Below are positions 15,525-24,200 of a stretch of DNA of 45,232 nt, one piece after another (the first letter of the stretch is position 1; the number at the start of each line of letters is the position of its first letter). The notes beneath the pieces were generated by a model. The model was not told the DNA's origin, made no database searches, and saw nothing but the letters and a program-made list of their open reading frames with translations. The translations under genes and the position numbers were made by a program. Where the stretch lies: contig JAQGHQ010000149.1 in assembly GCA_028288765.1 (NCBI GenBank), positions 1 to 45,232 of the forward strand, given 5' to 3'. The DNA is from Gemmataceae bacterium (GTDB lineage Bacteria; Planctomycetota; Planctomycetia; Gemmatales; Gemmataceae).

Positions 15525-16345
15525 CACGCGTCCTCGATGGCGGTCAGCAGGGCCTCGACTTCCGGGTCGGTGACCTTGTTCTTGTGGTGCCACTTCATGT
15601 TGTTCTCGGCGAACCGGACGCCCTTGCCCTTCACCGTGTGGCAGATGAGAGCGGCCGGCTTGTCGGCGGCGAACGGCACACCCGTGAGGGTCTGGCGGAG
15701 GGCGGCCACGTCGTGCCCGTCCACCTCCCGGACTTCGAACCCGAAGCTCCGCCACTTGTCGGCGAACGGCTCCAGGTCCTGAACCTCTTTCGTGCTGGCG
15801 TAGGACTGGTGCTTGTTGTAATCGACGATCGCGGTCAGGTTCGTCAGCCGGTGCTTGCCGGCGCACATGGCCGCTTCCCAGACCGACCCTTCGTTACACT
15901 CGCCGTCGCCCAGGACGACGAACACCCTCGCCCCGGACCCCGCCAGCCGGAGGTGCAGGGCCATCCCGAGGCCGATCGGCAGGCCGTGCCCGAGGGCCCC
16001 GGTACTCGCCTCCACGCCCGGGACCTTCCCGGCGTCCGGGTGCCCCCCGAGGATGCCGTCGGCGGCGCAAAACTTGTCCAGTTCGGCGGCCGGGAAGAAC
16101 CCCTTGTCCGCGAGGAGCGCGTACAGGGCGAGACACCCGTGCCCCTTGCTCAGGATGCACCGATCCCGGCCCGGCCACCGCGGGTCCTGGGGGTTGTAGC
16201 GGAGCACGTCGTCGTACAGGACGCGCAGGATCTCGATCAGCGAGTACGCGGCCCCGACGTGCCCGCGGCGGGCCTTCTGGAGGACCCGCACGATGACCCG
16301 GCGGAGGTGCTTGGAGCGCTCGTCGAGGCGGGGTGTAGTGGTCAT
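15524..16345 (-). CDS. Transketolase, N-terminal subunit
   Basis: A 273-residue protein with the thiamine-diphosphate-binding domain. 'CILSKGHGCLALYALLADKG' and 'GALGHGLPIGLGMAL' are family motifs, and the cofactor motif runs from 'GDGECNEGSVWEAA' to 'NLTAIVDYNK' (GDG followed by N about 30 residues on). ATG 16345 has GAGG seven bases upstream. The gene is followed without a gap by the C-subunit gene. Split transketolases of this sort are common in carbohydrate gene clusters. A 29-bp-arm inverted repeat separates it from the epimerase gene upstream. Confidence 0.9.
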   Translation of the reverse strand: MTTTPRLDERSKHLRRVIVRVLQKARRGHVGAAYSLIEILRVLYDDVLRYNPQDPRWPGRDRCILSKGHGCLALYALLADKGFFPAAELDKFCAADGILGGHPDAGKVPGVEASTGALGHGLPIGLGMALHLRLAGSGARVFVVLGDGECNEGSVWEAAMCAGKHRLTNLTAIVDYNKHQSYASTKEVQDLEPFADKWRSFGFEVREVDGHDVAALRQTLTGVPFAADKPAALICHTVKGKGVRFAENNMKWHHKNKVTDPEVEALLTAIEDA

Positions 16346-16390
16346 CCGGTCGCCTCTGTGGCACTTTTGGATAGGCGTTTCGAGTAGGAT

Positions 16391-16464
16391 GCCGGCACAG
16401 GTCAGGAGACCTGTGCCACAAGACCAATTCTGTTCGTGGCACAGGTCTCCTGACCTGTGCCGGC
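16391..16464. repeat. Perfect 29-bp inverted repeat, 16-base loop
   Basis: The arms 16391-16419 and 16436-16464 are exact reverse complements. Each arm contains a smaller dyad, CACAGGT...ACCTGTG. As RNA it would form a very stable hairpin between the epimerase and transketolase genes. It looks like a REP/MITE-type intergenic element, or it may act to attenuate the transcript. No flanking target duplication is evident. Confidence 0.85.
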
Positions 16465-16521
16465 TCCCAGCCCGGGGTGTTTCGAGCTTTCCCGCCGGTT
16501 ACCCATCAGACTTCTTCCAGG

Positions 16522-17532
16522 TCATGCCGCTTTCCGCCCGACGAGGTAAGCGTTCATCGTCTTGATGTTGAAGTACCGCGGGTCGGTCAGCGAGTTCGGA
16601 ATCTTACCGGCCCGGAAGGCGACGATCAGTTCCCGGATCGCGTCGGGGACCGTGTACCGCGGCTCCCACCCCAGCTCCCGTTTGATCTTTTCCGAGGAGA
16701 CGTGATACGACCGCAGGTCGTCCGTCGGGCTGGTGACGATCCGCACGTCGTCGCCGACCTCCGTCTTCACCAGCTCGGCGATCTCGCGGATCTTCAGGTT
16801 CTGCCAGCCGGCGTTGTAGATCTTCCCGTCGATCTTTTCGGCCGGCCACTTCAGCGATTGGCAGTACAAGTCAGTCATGTCCTGGATGTGCAGGTTCGGC
16901 CGCCGCTGCTCGCCGCCGAAGACCGTGATCTCCCGCTTGGTGTAGGCGAGGTTGGTCAGGATGTTGACCGACAGGTCGAGCCGCAGCCGGGGGGAGTACC
17001 CGCACACGGTCGCCGGCCGGAGGGTGAGGACGGTAAAGCCCGGCTCCCGGGCGTTCATCAGCACGTCCTCGCACATCGCCTTGTACTTCGAGTAATCGGT
17101 GAGCGGCTTCAGTTCCAGCTCTTCGGTGACGTTGTCCTCGTCCTTGATCCCGTAGACACTCGACGACGAGGCGTACACGAACCGCTTCGCCCCGTGCTTC
17201 TTGGCCAGTTCGACGAGCGGCAGGAACGCGTCGTAGTTGATCGACTTGCCGAGCGACGGGTCGAGCTCGAAGCTCGGGTCGTTGGAAATGCAGGCGAGAT
17301 GGATGACCGCCGTGCAGCCCTTGAGCGCCCGGTCCAGGACCGCCCGGTCCCGCATGTCCGCCTTGACCTCGGTCAGGTTCGGGTGCCCCTTCACGGCCGC
17401 CAGCACGTCGTCCCCGAAGTAGTAGGTGTCGAGCACCCGGACCGTGTGCCCCTCGGCCAGCAGCTTCGGGACCAGGACCGACCCGACGTACCCGGCCCCG
17501 CCGGTGACCAGGACGGTGTGCTTGTCGCTCAT
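16522..17532 (-). CDS. NAD-dependent epimerase/dehydratase (extended SDR)
   Basis: A 336-residue protein of the GalE/UDP-sugar family. The NAD-binding motif 'TVLVTGGAGYVGSVLVPKLL' is at residues 6-25, 'AVIHLACISNDPSFE' is near residue 75, the catalytic pair is in 'YSKYK' near residue 148, with Ser residues in 'VYASSSSVYG', and the C-terminal substrate part has 'RRPNLHIQDMTDLY'. It should oxidise, epimerise or dehydrate a nucleotide-linked sugar. ATG 17532 has GAGG seven bases upstream. It lies between the cytidylyltransferase/kinase and the split transketolase, so it most likely acts on the CDP-activated sugar made by the former. The substrate cannot be read from sequence. Confidence 0.9.
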   Translation of the reverse strand: MSDKHTVLVTGGAGYVGSVLVPKLLAEGHTVRVLDTYYFGDDVLAAVKGHPNLTEVKADMRDRAVLDRALKGCTAVIHLACISNDPSFELDPSLGKSINYDAFLPLVELAKKHGAKRFVYASSSSVYGIKDEDNVTEELELKPLTDYSKYKAMCEDVLMNAREPGFTVLTLRPATVCGYSPRLRLDLSVNILTNLAYTKREITVFGGEQRRPNLHIQDMTDLYCQSLKWPAEKIDGKIYNAGWQNLKIREIAELVKTEVGDDVRIVTSPTDDLRSYHVSSEKIKRELGWEPRYTVPDAIRELIVAFRAGKIPNSLTDPRYFNIKTMNAYLVGRKAA

Positions 17533-17631
17533 CGGCTTTCCTCAGCTCCAGGTTCCAGATTCCACGTTCGGTCAGGGGTCCCGTCCGGTCGTCCGAGTTG
17601 GAACGCGGACCCCGGACCTTGGAACTCCCAC

Positions 17632-19200
17632 TCACCCCGCCATCTTGTACCGGGCCGGTTCGGGCTTTTCAGACTTGTGGACCTTCAGCAGGCACTCGAC
17701 GTGGCGGTACAGCGGGATCCGCTCGATCGCCCGCTGGTTCCCGAGGATGGTGACGGCCTCGGCCCCGACCACGTTCCCGAGGAACGGGACCACGTCGGCC
17801 GGGGCCCCCATCGCCACCGCCAGGGCGGTCACGCACAGGACCGCGTCCCCGGCCCCGACCCGGTCCACCACCTTGGTCGCGAACGCCGGGGCCCGGTGGA
17901 ACCCGGCCGGGGCGGTGTGGTACAAGGTCCCCGCACTCCCCTGGGTCATCATCACCTTCGGGCAGTGGAGCCGGTCGGACACGTGCCGGACCATATCGTC
18001 CGCGGTCAGGTGGTGGGTCCGGGTCTCGAGTGCGATCTCCCGCTGGGCGAGGCACACGTAATCCGCCCGCGGGTACTTCGAGATCATGTTGAACCCGTGG
18101 TTGCCCGCGTTCGACTGGGTGTTCACGGCCAGGAACTTCGAGTGCCGGCACAGGATGTCGATCGCGCCGCGGGTGAGCATCCCGTGCCCGTAGTCGGCGA
18201 CGATCACCACGTCGTACTGCGGGAGCACCGCCCGCAGGCGGGCGCACAGGTCGGCGTCGGCCGCTTCGTCCAGGGCCTCGTCGTTGATCCGGTAGACCTC
18301 GAACATCTTCTGCGACAGGTACTTCTCGACGAACCGCTGCTTGACGATCGTCGGCGAGTTCTTTTTCTCCAGGAAAATCGGGGTGACGTTCGGCTTGAGC
18401 ACCCCGCGGACGAAGTCCTCCTGGTCCATCCCCTCGCCGAGCATGGTGAACACGTCCACCCGCTCGGCGAAGCTGGCCGCGTGGTTCGCGCACGCCAGCA
18501 CCCCGCCGCCGAACCTGTCGACCCCGAGGTACCGGGTGGCCAGGACCGGCTCCTTCCCCGACTTGCCGATCGCTTCACAGTAGGCGTACTCGTCGATGAT
18601 CGTCTCGCCGACGACCAGCACCTTCAGGGACTCCGCGGCCCGGAGGGCGGCCAGCACGTCCTCGGCCGGGTACCGGGCGGCGAAGTCGCCGAGGAAGTCC
18701 CGGACGTGGTCGGGGTACTGGCTCATGTACTGGTTGATGAGCGCGGAGGAGCTGTAGACGATGTCCTCGGTGAAGACGATCTCCCCGCCGATGCTGCGGA
18801 CCGCCTCGCCCTCCTTCGACACGTGCCCGATCGTGTCCTGGAGGTTGCGGAACTCGCTCCCCTTGGCGAACACGTGCGGCCGGAGCAGGTGGATGGTGTC
18901 GACGGCGGTCGGCCAGTGGTTGACGGCCACGTAGTCGATGGACGAGAGGGACGCGAGGAACTCGGCCCGGAGGGTCTCGGTGAACGCCGGCCGTCCGGCC
19001 CCCTTGTTCACGAACCGGTCCGGGGTCAGGGTCACGACGAGCACGTCGCCCAGCTTGCGGGCCTGCTCGAAGTGCCGAACGTGGCCGATGTGGAGCAGGT
19101 CGAACACGCCGTGGCAGTGGACGATCCGTCGGCCGTCCGCCCGATACCGGTCGAGCAGCGGCACCAACTCCGGGAGCGAGTGAATTTTTGCGTTGGCCAT
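17632..19200 (-). CDS. Fused cytidylyltransferase/PfkB kinase, HldE-like, inverted
   Basis: A 522-residue bifunctional protein. Residues 20-160 are a cytidylyltransferase ('HGVFDLLHIGHVRHF' with the HxGH motif, and 'VFAKGSEFRN'). Residues 190-500 are a PfkB/ribokinase-family sugar kinase ('VLVVGETIIDEY', 'DVVIVADYGHGML', C-terminal 'DRVGAGDAVLCVTALAV' with the GAGD catalytic Asp). E. coli HldE has the kinase first and the transferase last; here the order is reversed. By family it should phosphorylate a sugar and then couple it to a nucleotide. GGGAGG lies six bases before ATG 19200. It is the first gene of the sugar cassette. The exact sugar (heptose or other) is not known. Confidence 0.9.
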   Translation of the reverse strand: MANAKIHSLPELVPLLDRYRADGRRIVHCHGVFDLLHIGHVRHFEQARKLGDVLVVTLTPDRFVNKGAGRPAFTETLRAEFLASLSSIDYVAVNHWPTAVDTIHLLRPHVFAKGSEFRNLQDTIGHVSKEGEAVRSIGGEIVFTEDIVYSSSALINQYMSQYPDHVRDFLGDFAARYPAEDVLAALRAAESLKVLVVGETIIDEYAYCEAIGKSGKEPVLATRYLGVDRFGGGVLACANHAASFAERVDVFTMLGEGMDQEDFVRGVLKPNVTPIFLEKKNSPTIVKQRFVEKYLSQKMFEVYRINDEALDEAADADLCARLRAVLPQYDVVIVADYGHGMLTRGAIDILCRHSKFLAVNTQSNAGNHGFNMISKYPRADYVCLAQREIALETRTHHLTADDMVRHVSDRLHCPKVMMTQGSAGTLYHTAPAGFHRAPAFATKVVDRVGAGDAVLCVTALAVAMGAPADVVPFLGNVVGAEAVTILGNQRAIERIPLYRHVECLLKVHKSEKPEPARYKMAG

Positions 19201-19371
19201 GGCCAGCCTCCCTGCCCGGGGCTCCCCGCCGCGTCGTGCTGCGGGCTCTATGGTCCGTGGTCCCGGGGCTGTTCCCGGTCACCCGGGGCCGGTGGGTCCG
19301 CGGCTGTTATCGGCCACAAGGTACTGATCGCTTGATGATCTTTGCCGTCCGGGTAACCCGTGCCCATAGTG

Positions 19372-19405
19372 TCGGTTATCCCGACGGGGGGTGTGTGATA
19401 ACCGA
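19372..19405. promoter_or_regulatory. Inverted repeat upstream of the sugar cassette
   Basis: TCGGTTATC (19372-19380) and GATAACCGA (19397-19405) pair perfectly across a 16-base loop, about 170 bases upstream of the first sugar gene. It could be an operator or a transcript hairpin. No promoter boxes were confidently placed around it. Confidence 0.35.
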
Positions 19406-19457
19406 AAGGTGACGGGGAAAAAAGACCGATCGCGGGGGCCTGCGGAGCCGGCGCGGA

Positions 19458-20579
19458 CTACGTCGGCGGCTCCGCCGCTGGGGGCCGGGGCCGTTCCCGA
19501 CAACGCCAAGACGGCCGCGGTCCGCGGCCCCCGGTCGGCGGGTCGTTCCGCGAACCGAACTCCCCACCCGGCCACCAGGGCGGCCAGACCGGCCGCAACG
19601 TATCGATCTCACCCGGCAGGCCATGCCGCGAAACGGACTCCCCGGCAGGTTCTGGCAGGGTCTGGCAGGTTTGGCAGCGGCGATCGGCCGCGGCCGCCCG
19701 CTCGGGTGGGAAGCTCGCCATCCCCGCGAGGGCGAACAACAGTCCTACCAGGAGCAGAAGAAGAAACCCCACCCCCGCCCTCCCCGCCACCGGGGAGGGG
19801 GCCAGACGCCCGGCCACCGCCCCCGTCGGCTCTCCCCCCGGTTGTGGGGGGATCAAGGGGGGTCGGAGAAGAGCCCCCACCCACGCCCGCTCTCCCGCAC
19901 CGGGCGAACGCACCTCGTTCCCCTGCGGCGACGTTTGGCCGGACGCCGCGTCTCGGTCGGCCGCGCCCCCATCCGTCGCGGGAGCGGGTCCGGTCGGAAG
20001 CGTCCCGGACAGCTCATTCCCGGTCGGAGAAACGACGCCACCTCCCGGCCCGGGTCGGTCCGGGGGCGGAGGCGGGGGCGGACCGGGTGGGCCGAACGGC
20101 CCGTCACTCGGGTCGGACGGGTCGGGCGGGTCCCACGGCGGGCCCAGGTCGGACGGCTCGGACCCGGCGTCGTAGAACGGCGGCCGCAGGGAGGTATCGC
20201 GCTTCAGGCCGTGGTCCCGGGCGGTCTCTTCCTCGAGCCGGTACAACCGCTCGCCGAAGTCGACGTCCTCGCGGACCTTCAGGGTCAGCTGGATGACCGT
20301 CTTGGCCGCCCGGATCTGGACGTGCGGGTTGTCGTGCCCGACCAGCTGGTTCAGGTGGTCGCAGGCCGAGAGGAGGCCGTCGTTGAGCTTGCTGTAGGCG
20401 ATGGACAGGACGGCCGCCCGGACTTCGTTCACCCGGGCCTGGATGGCCGGGTCCTTCATCCGCCGGTAGGCGGTCCGCTCGCTGATCCCGGCGGCCCGGG
20501 CGGCCTCGACCACGGTCTTCCCGGTGGCCAGGCTCTCGGCCAGCATCTCGTCCGCGTATCGCTGGTTGCTCCGTGCCAT
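19458..20579 (-). CDS. Helix-turn-helix protein with repeat-derived C-terminus
   Basis: The frame codes for 373 residues but only the first 130 or so look genuine. They begin 'MARSNQRYADEMLAESLATG', then 'VVEAARAAGISERTAYRRMK' (a clear helix-turn-helix, like phage terminase small subunits or resolvases) and a helical region with 'HVQIRAAKTVIQLTLKVRED'. Beyond residue 150 the sequence is Pro/Gly-rich, and about residues 240-300 coincide with the G/C hairpin repeat, including a chance hydrophobic stretch. The native stop may have been lost by insertion of that repeat. ATG 20579 has GGAGGA six bases upstream and a good promoter about 90 bases upstream. A DNA-binding role is inferred. Confidence 0.6.
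   Translation of the reverse strand: MARSNQRYADEMLAESLATGKTVVEAARAAGISERTAYRRMKDPAIQARVNEVRAAVLSIAYSKLNDGLLSACDHLNQLVGHDNPHVQIRAAKTVIQLTLKVREDVDFGERLYRLEEETARDHGLKRDTSLRPPFYDAGSEPSDLGPPWDPPDPSDPSDGPFGPPGPPPPPPPDRPGPGGGVVSPTGNELSGTLPTGPAPATDGGAADRDAASGQTSPQGNEVRSPGAGERAWVGALLRPPLIPPQPGGEPTGAVAGRLAPSPVAGRAGVGFLLLLLVGLLFALAGMASFPPERAAAADRRCQTCQTLPEPAGESVSRHGLPGEIDTLRPVWPPWWPGGEFGSRNDPPTGGRGPRPSWRCRERPRPPAAEPPT
19770..19880. repeat. G/C-run repeat with two hairpins
   Basis: Two near-homopolymeric hairpins stand close together: CCCTCCCCG/CGGGGAGGG with a four-base loop (19778-19799) and TCCCCCC/GGGGGGA with a six-base loop (19833-19852), followed by more G- and C-runs. The pattern matches dispersed intergenic repeats seen in many GC-rich bacteria. 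It lies inside the 3' half of the helix-turn-helix frame, whose translation there ('LIPPQPGGEPTG') is typical of such repeats. The outer limits are approximate. Confidence 0.5.
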
Positions 20580-20665
20580 GCGCTCCTCCCTGGTGTGGGG
20601 CTGTGGCACGGACCGTCCGCCGGATGGGCGGGGGCGCCCCCGGTCAGTCGGCCCGAGTCACTCCC

Positions 20666-20693
20666 ATTATAAGCAAGGCATTGCGACATGCAA
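20666..20693 (-). promoter_or_regulatory. Sigma-70-type promoter of the helix-turn-helix gene
   Basis: On the minus strand TTGCAT (20688-20693) and a consensus TATAAT (20666-20671) are 16 bases apart, about 87 bases before ATG 20579. The -35 box overlaps an inverted repeat ATTGC-ATGTC-GCAAT, which could be an operator for autoregulation by the encoded protein. Confidence 0.7.
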
Positions 20694-20882
20694 TACCTTT
20701 AACGGCACGGACGCTCACCGGGGGCGACACGTGGTTGTCCGCCCGTGTCTTTGGAGCTAAGTACACAAGCAAACCAGCCGTCCGTGGCACCCCAGGCGAG
20801 CCAACCTCCTTGATGAAACTGCCCTGACCACGCCGGTCGGGCCATCCGGGAGGATGGAGAAGGCTTCGACGGGGTCGGGGGA

Positions 20883-20970
20883 AAAGTGACCCAGGGTCTT
20901 TCAAAGTTCGGTCTGGAGAGTAGTCCGCTCGCTCCGCGAGCGGACTACTTTGAAAGACCCTGAAAGTGAC
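20883..20970. mobile_element. MITE-like element with 8-bp target duplication
   Basis: The ends CAGGGTCTTTCAAAGT (20892-20907) and its exact reverse complement (20947-20962) bound a 72-base element that also holds an inner hairpin, TAGTCCGCTCGC-tcc-GCGAGCGGACTA (20921-20947). The direct repeat AAAGTGAC flanks it at 20883-20890 and 20963-20970, as expected for a target-site duplication. From memory, ISAs1-family insertion sequences have CAGGG-type ends and 8-10-bp duplications, so this may be a non-autonomous derivative. No transposase is present. Confidence 0.7.
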
Positions 20971-21016
20971 CTGCGAAGCTTGCGATCGCCCGGCGGGCCG
21001 GGTACAACCTCACTCA

Positions 21017-21226
21017 CCTTTCGGACCGGTGATCCGGAGAGGGCCGCAGTCTAGCTCGCTGCTCTGCAGCAGGACGATGTTGCGTCGTCCGAGCGTATGG
21101 CTTGTCGTGCGTCCCGGCGAAGGCTGTTCCAGGACCGCTATCGGGGTGATCACCCCGGCGGTCCCGTGAGCCTTCGGCGTCCCAGGTCGGGTAGTAGATG
21201 GCCCATCCGCTCACCGGTCCGAAAGG
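21017..21226. repeat. 210-bp element with 16-bp inverted ends
   Basis: CCTTTCGGACCGGTGA (21017-21032) recurs as its exact reverse complement at 21211-21226. Inside are CGAAGGCT/AGCCTTCG (21118-21125 with 21169-21176), GGACCGC/GCGGTCC (21132-21138 with 21157-21163) and the palindrome CGGGGTGATCACCCCG between them. No coding frame or target duplication is visible. It ends 36 bases before the retron-type operon and could be a small transposable remnant or a structured leader RNA. Confidence 0.6.
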
Positions 21227-21262
21227 CCCTACGACTCATCCTCCCGGGGTTGGGGGCCGGTT

Positions 21263-24200
21263 ATGGCCGCGGTGTTGAAACTGGACGACATCCGGCGGGC
21301 GTGGGATACCCGCGACCCCCAGCTGATCAAACTCCTCGACCAGCTCTGCCGACAGCCCGACCCTCAGCCGGAGACCCCAATCCGCCAGGGGGCGATGACG
21401 TTCGACCGGTTCCTCTCCGGTCTCAAGGACTGGCGCTTCCGGCAGAAGCCCAAGGAAGAACAGGCCCACTACCGGGTCGAAACGCTCAAGGCCCTCGAAG
21501 CCCCGACGGCCGAGGTCCCGCTTCCGGACCGGCTCAAGGTCCACGAGGTCATCTATTCCCTCTGGCAGTCGCCCGACCCGCTCGCCCGCGACTACCTCCT
21601 GCGGATCATCGCCGCCGTCCCGCTCGTGTACGGCCCGTGGCGGGCGCTGAAGAGGATCTTCAAGGAAGCCGAGGCGAAGCACGACACCGAAATCTACGGC
21701 GCCCTCGCCGCCCGGTTCGACGCGGCGTTCGCCGGCCGGTCCGGGGTCCAGGTGGGCGGCGGCACGCTTGCCTACTGCGCCCGCCGGGCGTGGCGGTACC
21801 TCCGCCGTCTCGCGGTCCAGCTCCCCGCCACCTACGCCGACGTCGCCTCCGACTTCCTCGTCCACTACACCGACGAGACGAACTGGCGGGGCACCTGGGT
21901 CTCGAACCACATCTTCTACCACGCCTCGAAGAAGTACGGCCGGTCGAACTTCCGGTTCGGGTGGCGGGAGAACCTCGACCCGGGGGCGCTCAAACACCGC
22001 GCGTACCCGGACCTCTGGAAGCGGAGCCCGCGGCCCCTGTTCTCGCTCCTGGAGCGGGCCAAGTCCGACCCGGTCCGCGACTTCGCCACCGCGGCCCTGA
22101 AGGCCGACTTCCGGCAGGTTCTCCGCGAGATCGAGCCCGGCTGGGTGGTCAGGCTGGTCGCCGTCCCGAGCCGGGCGATCCACGACTTCGTGATCTGGAT
22201 CTTGCAGAACGTGCCGAAGTTCGAGCAGGGGGCGTTCCGGACACTCGGGCTACACGACGCGGTCCTCCGGCTGTTCGACTCGCCCTCGACCGCTGCCCGG
22301 GAGTACGCCGCGAACTACGCGCGCACCCACGCCCGCGACCTGCCGGTGGAGGACCTGGTCCGGCTGGCGAACAACGACAACGAGGGGGTGCGCAAGCTCG
22401 CCCGCGACCTGCTCGGCGAGAAGGACCCGCGGACCGGGGTTGGGCTTGACGCCTGGGGCCGGTTGCTCGAAACGGAGCACGGGCACAAGTTCGCGGCCGA
22501 CGTGATTACGAAGAGCTTCGGGCCGAAGGAACTCACCCCCGAATGGTTCCAGGGTCGGCTCCTGTCGCCGAGCGACGCCGCGTTCGAGTTCGCATCGAAG
22601 CTCTTGCCCAAGGTCCACACCCTGAAGGACCTCGGCCCGGCGTTCTTCGCCACGCTCCTGCAGAAGCTCGACCCGGAGGACGACGAAAAGGTCAACCGGG
22701 TGGGCGATTACGCGACCGGCGAACTCGCCCGGTTCGACCTGAACGCCCTCGACAAGGACCTGCTCCGCTGGCTCGCCCTGTTCCCGCCGACCGCCGGCTC
22801 GCTCGGATCGTGGGTTCACCAGGGGAAGTTGAAGCCGCAAGCGCTCGGGATGGATTTCCTGAAGGGACTCGCGTTCCAGCCGGACTGGGACGCCGACCCG
22901 TGGCTGGCGGCGTTCCGCGCCGCGAACGGGCAGTGGGCGAAAGACCTCGCGTTCGACGAGGGCCGGGCGCAGCAGGTCCTCGGGTGGTTCCAGGACGTGC
23001 GAAAGTTCACGGCCGGGGAACTCGGGTTCGAGTGGCTGATGAAGCTCGTCGCGCGCGCCGAGCCGATGTACCACGACTTCGCCAGCGAACGACTGATCCG
23101 CACCTTCCTCCCGGCCGACTTCGCCCCCAGGCAACAGGCCCCATCCGCTGGGGCTCCTGCCGCCCCGCAAGACCTCCAGAAAGCCAGCTTCCTCTTCACC
23201 GGGAAGCTCGCCTCCATGACCCGCGACGACGCCGAGGGGCGGGTGAAAGCCCGGAACGGCACGATCTCCGGCTCGGTGTCGCCGAAGCTGCACTACCTCG
23301 TGATCGGCGACGAGGGGTCGCCCCTCTACGGACAGGGGACGAAGGGGAGCAAGCAGACCAAGGCCGAGGAACTGAACGAGAAGGGGGCGAACATCCGGAT
23401 CATCTCCGAGACGATGTTCCTCCAGATGCTCGCCGGCTCGCAAACCACCGTGACCGCCGACAGTACCCTCGCCGGGTGCGAGCGGTTGTGGAACCTGGTC
23501 GTCGCCCCTGGCCCGGCGGACGCGCCGGTCGGCAAGTTCGCCCGCGAGTACATGCGGCGGCACCACCCGGACATCGGCCAACAGCTGACCGACCGGCCGG
23601 TCGACCCGGGCGCGGAAATCCCGCCGTCCTTCCTGACGCTGGATCGCGTCTACCCGCTCTTCGCCGAAACCCGCAAGCCGATCCGCGACTTCGCCCTCGA
23701 ACTGGCCAAGTGGGAGTTCGCCCGGTGGAACCCGGGTGTGGATCGTCTTGTCGGGATGAGCGAGATCCCGTTCATGGACGTCCGGCGGTTCGTGGCGAAG
23801 TCGCTCCTCGCGGACGACACGCCGCCGAACCGGCGGTTCCGGATCGACCCGGCAACCCTGGAGCCGAGCGCGGCCTACCGGTTCTGCGAATCGAACGACG
23901 AGGAGACCCGGGCGCTCGGGATGGAGTTGATCCGGCGTCTGCCGAAGCTGAGGGTTCCCGAGGAACTCTTCCGCCTGACCGAGAGCCCCGACCGGAAGGT
24001 GCGGGCGTTCGTGATCCGCGCCCTGTGGGCGGTCTACCGCGACCGCGGACTGACACCGGACTGGAAACCGCCGGCCCCGCCGAAGCCGACCGTCGGGCAG
24101 AAGGCGAAGAAGGCCGCCGAGAAACAGGAGGCGAACCTCGGCGACGGCGTGCCGCACCGGCCCGACCAGTGGCCGGCCGGGCAGCCGACCCTGGGCGAGT

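Noticed and set aside
16477..19335. 952-codon open frame on the plus strand
   Set aside because: It is the mirror of the epimerase and HldE-like genes, which have clear motifs on the other strand.
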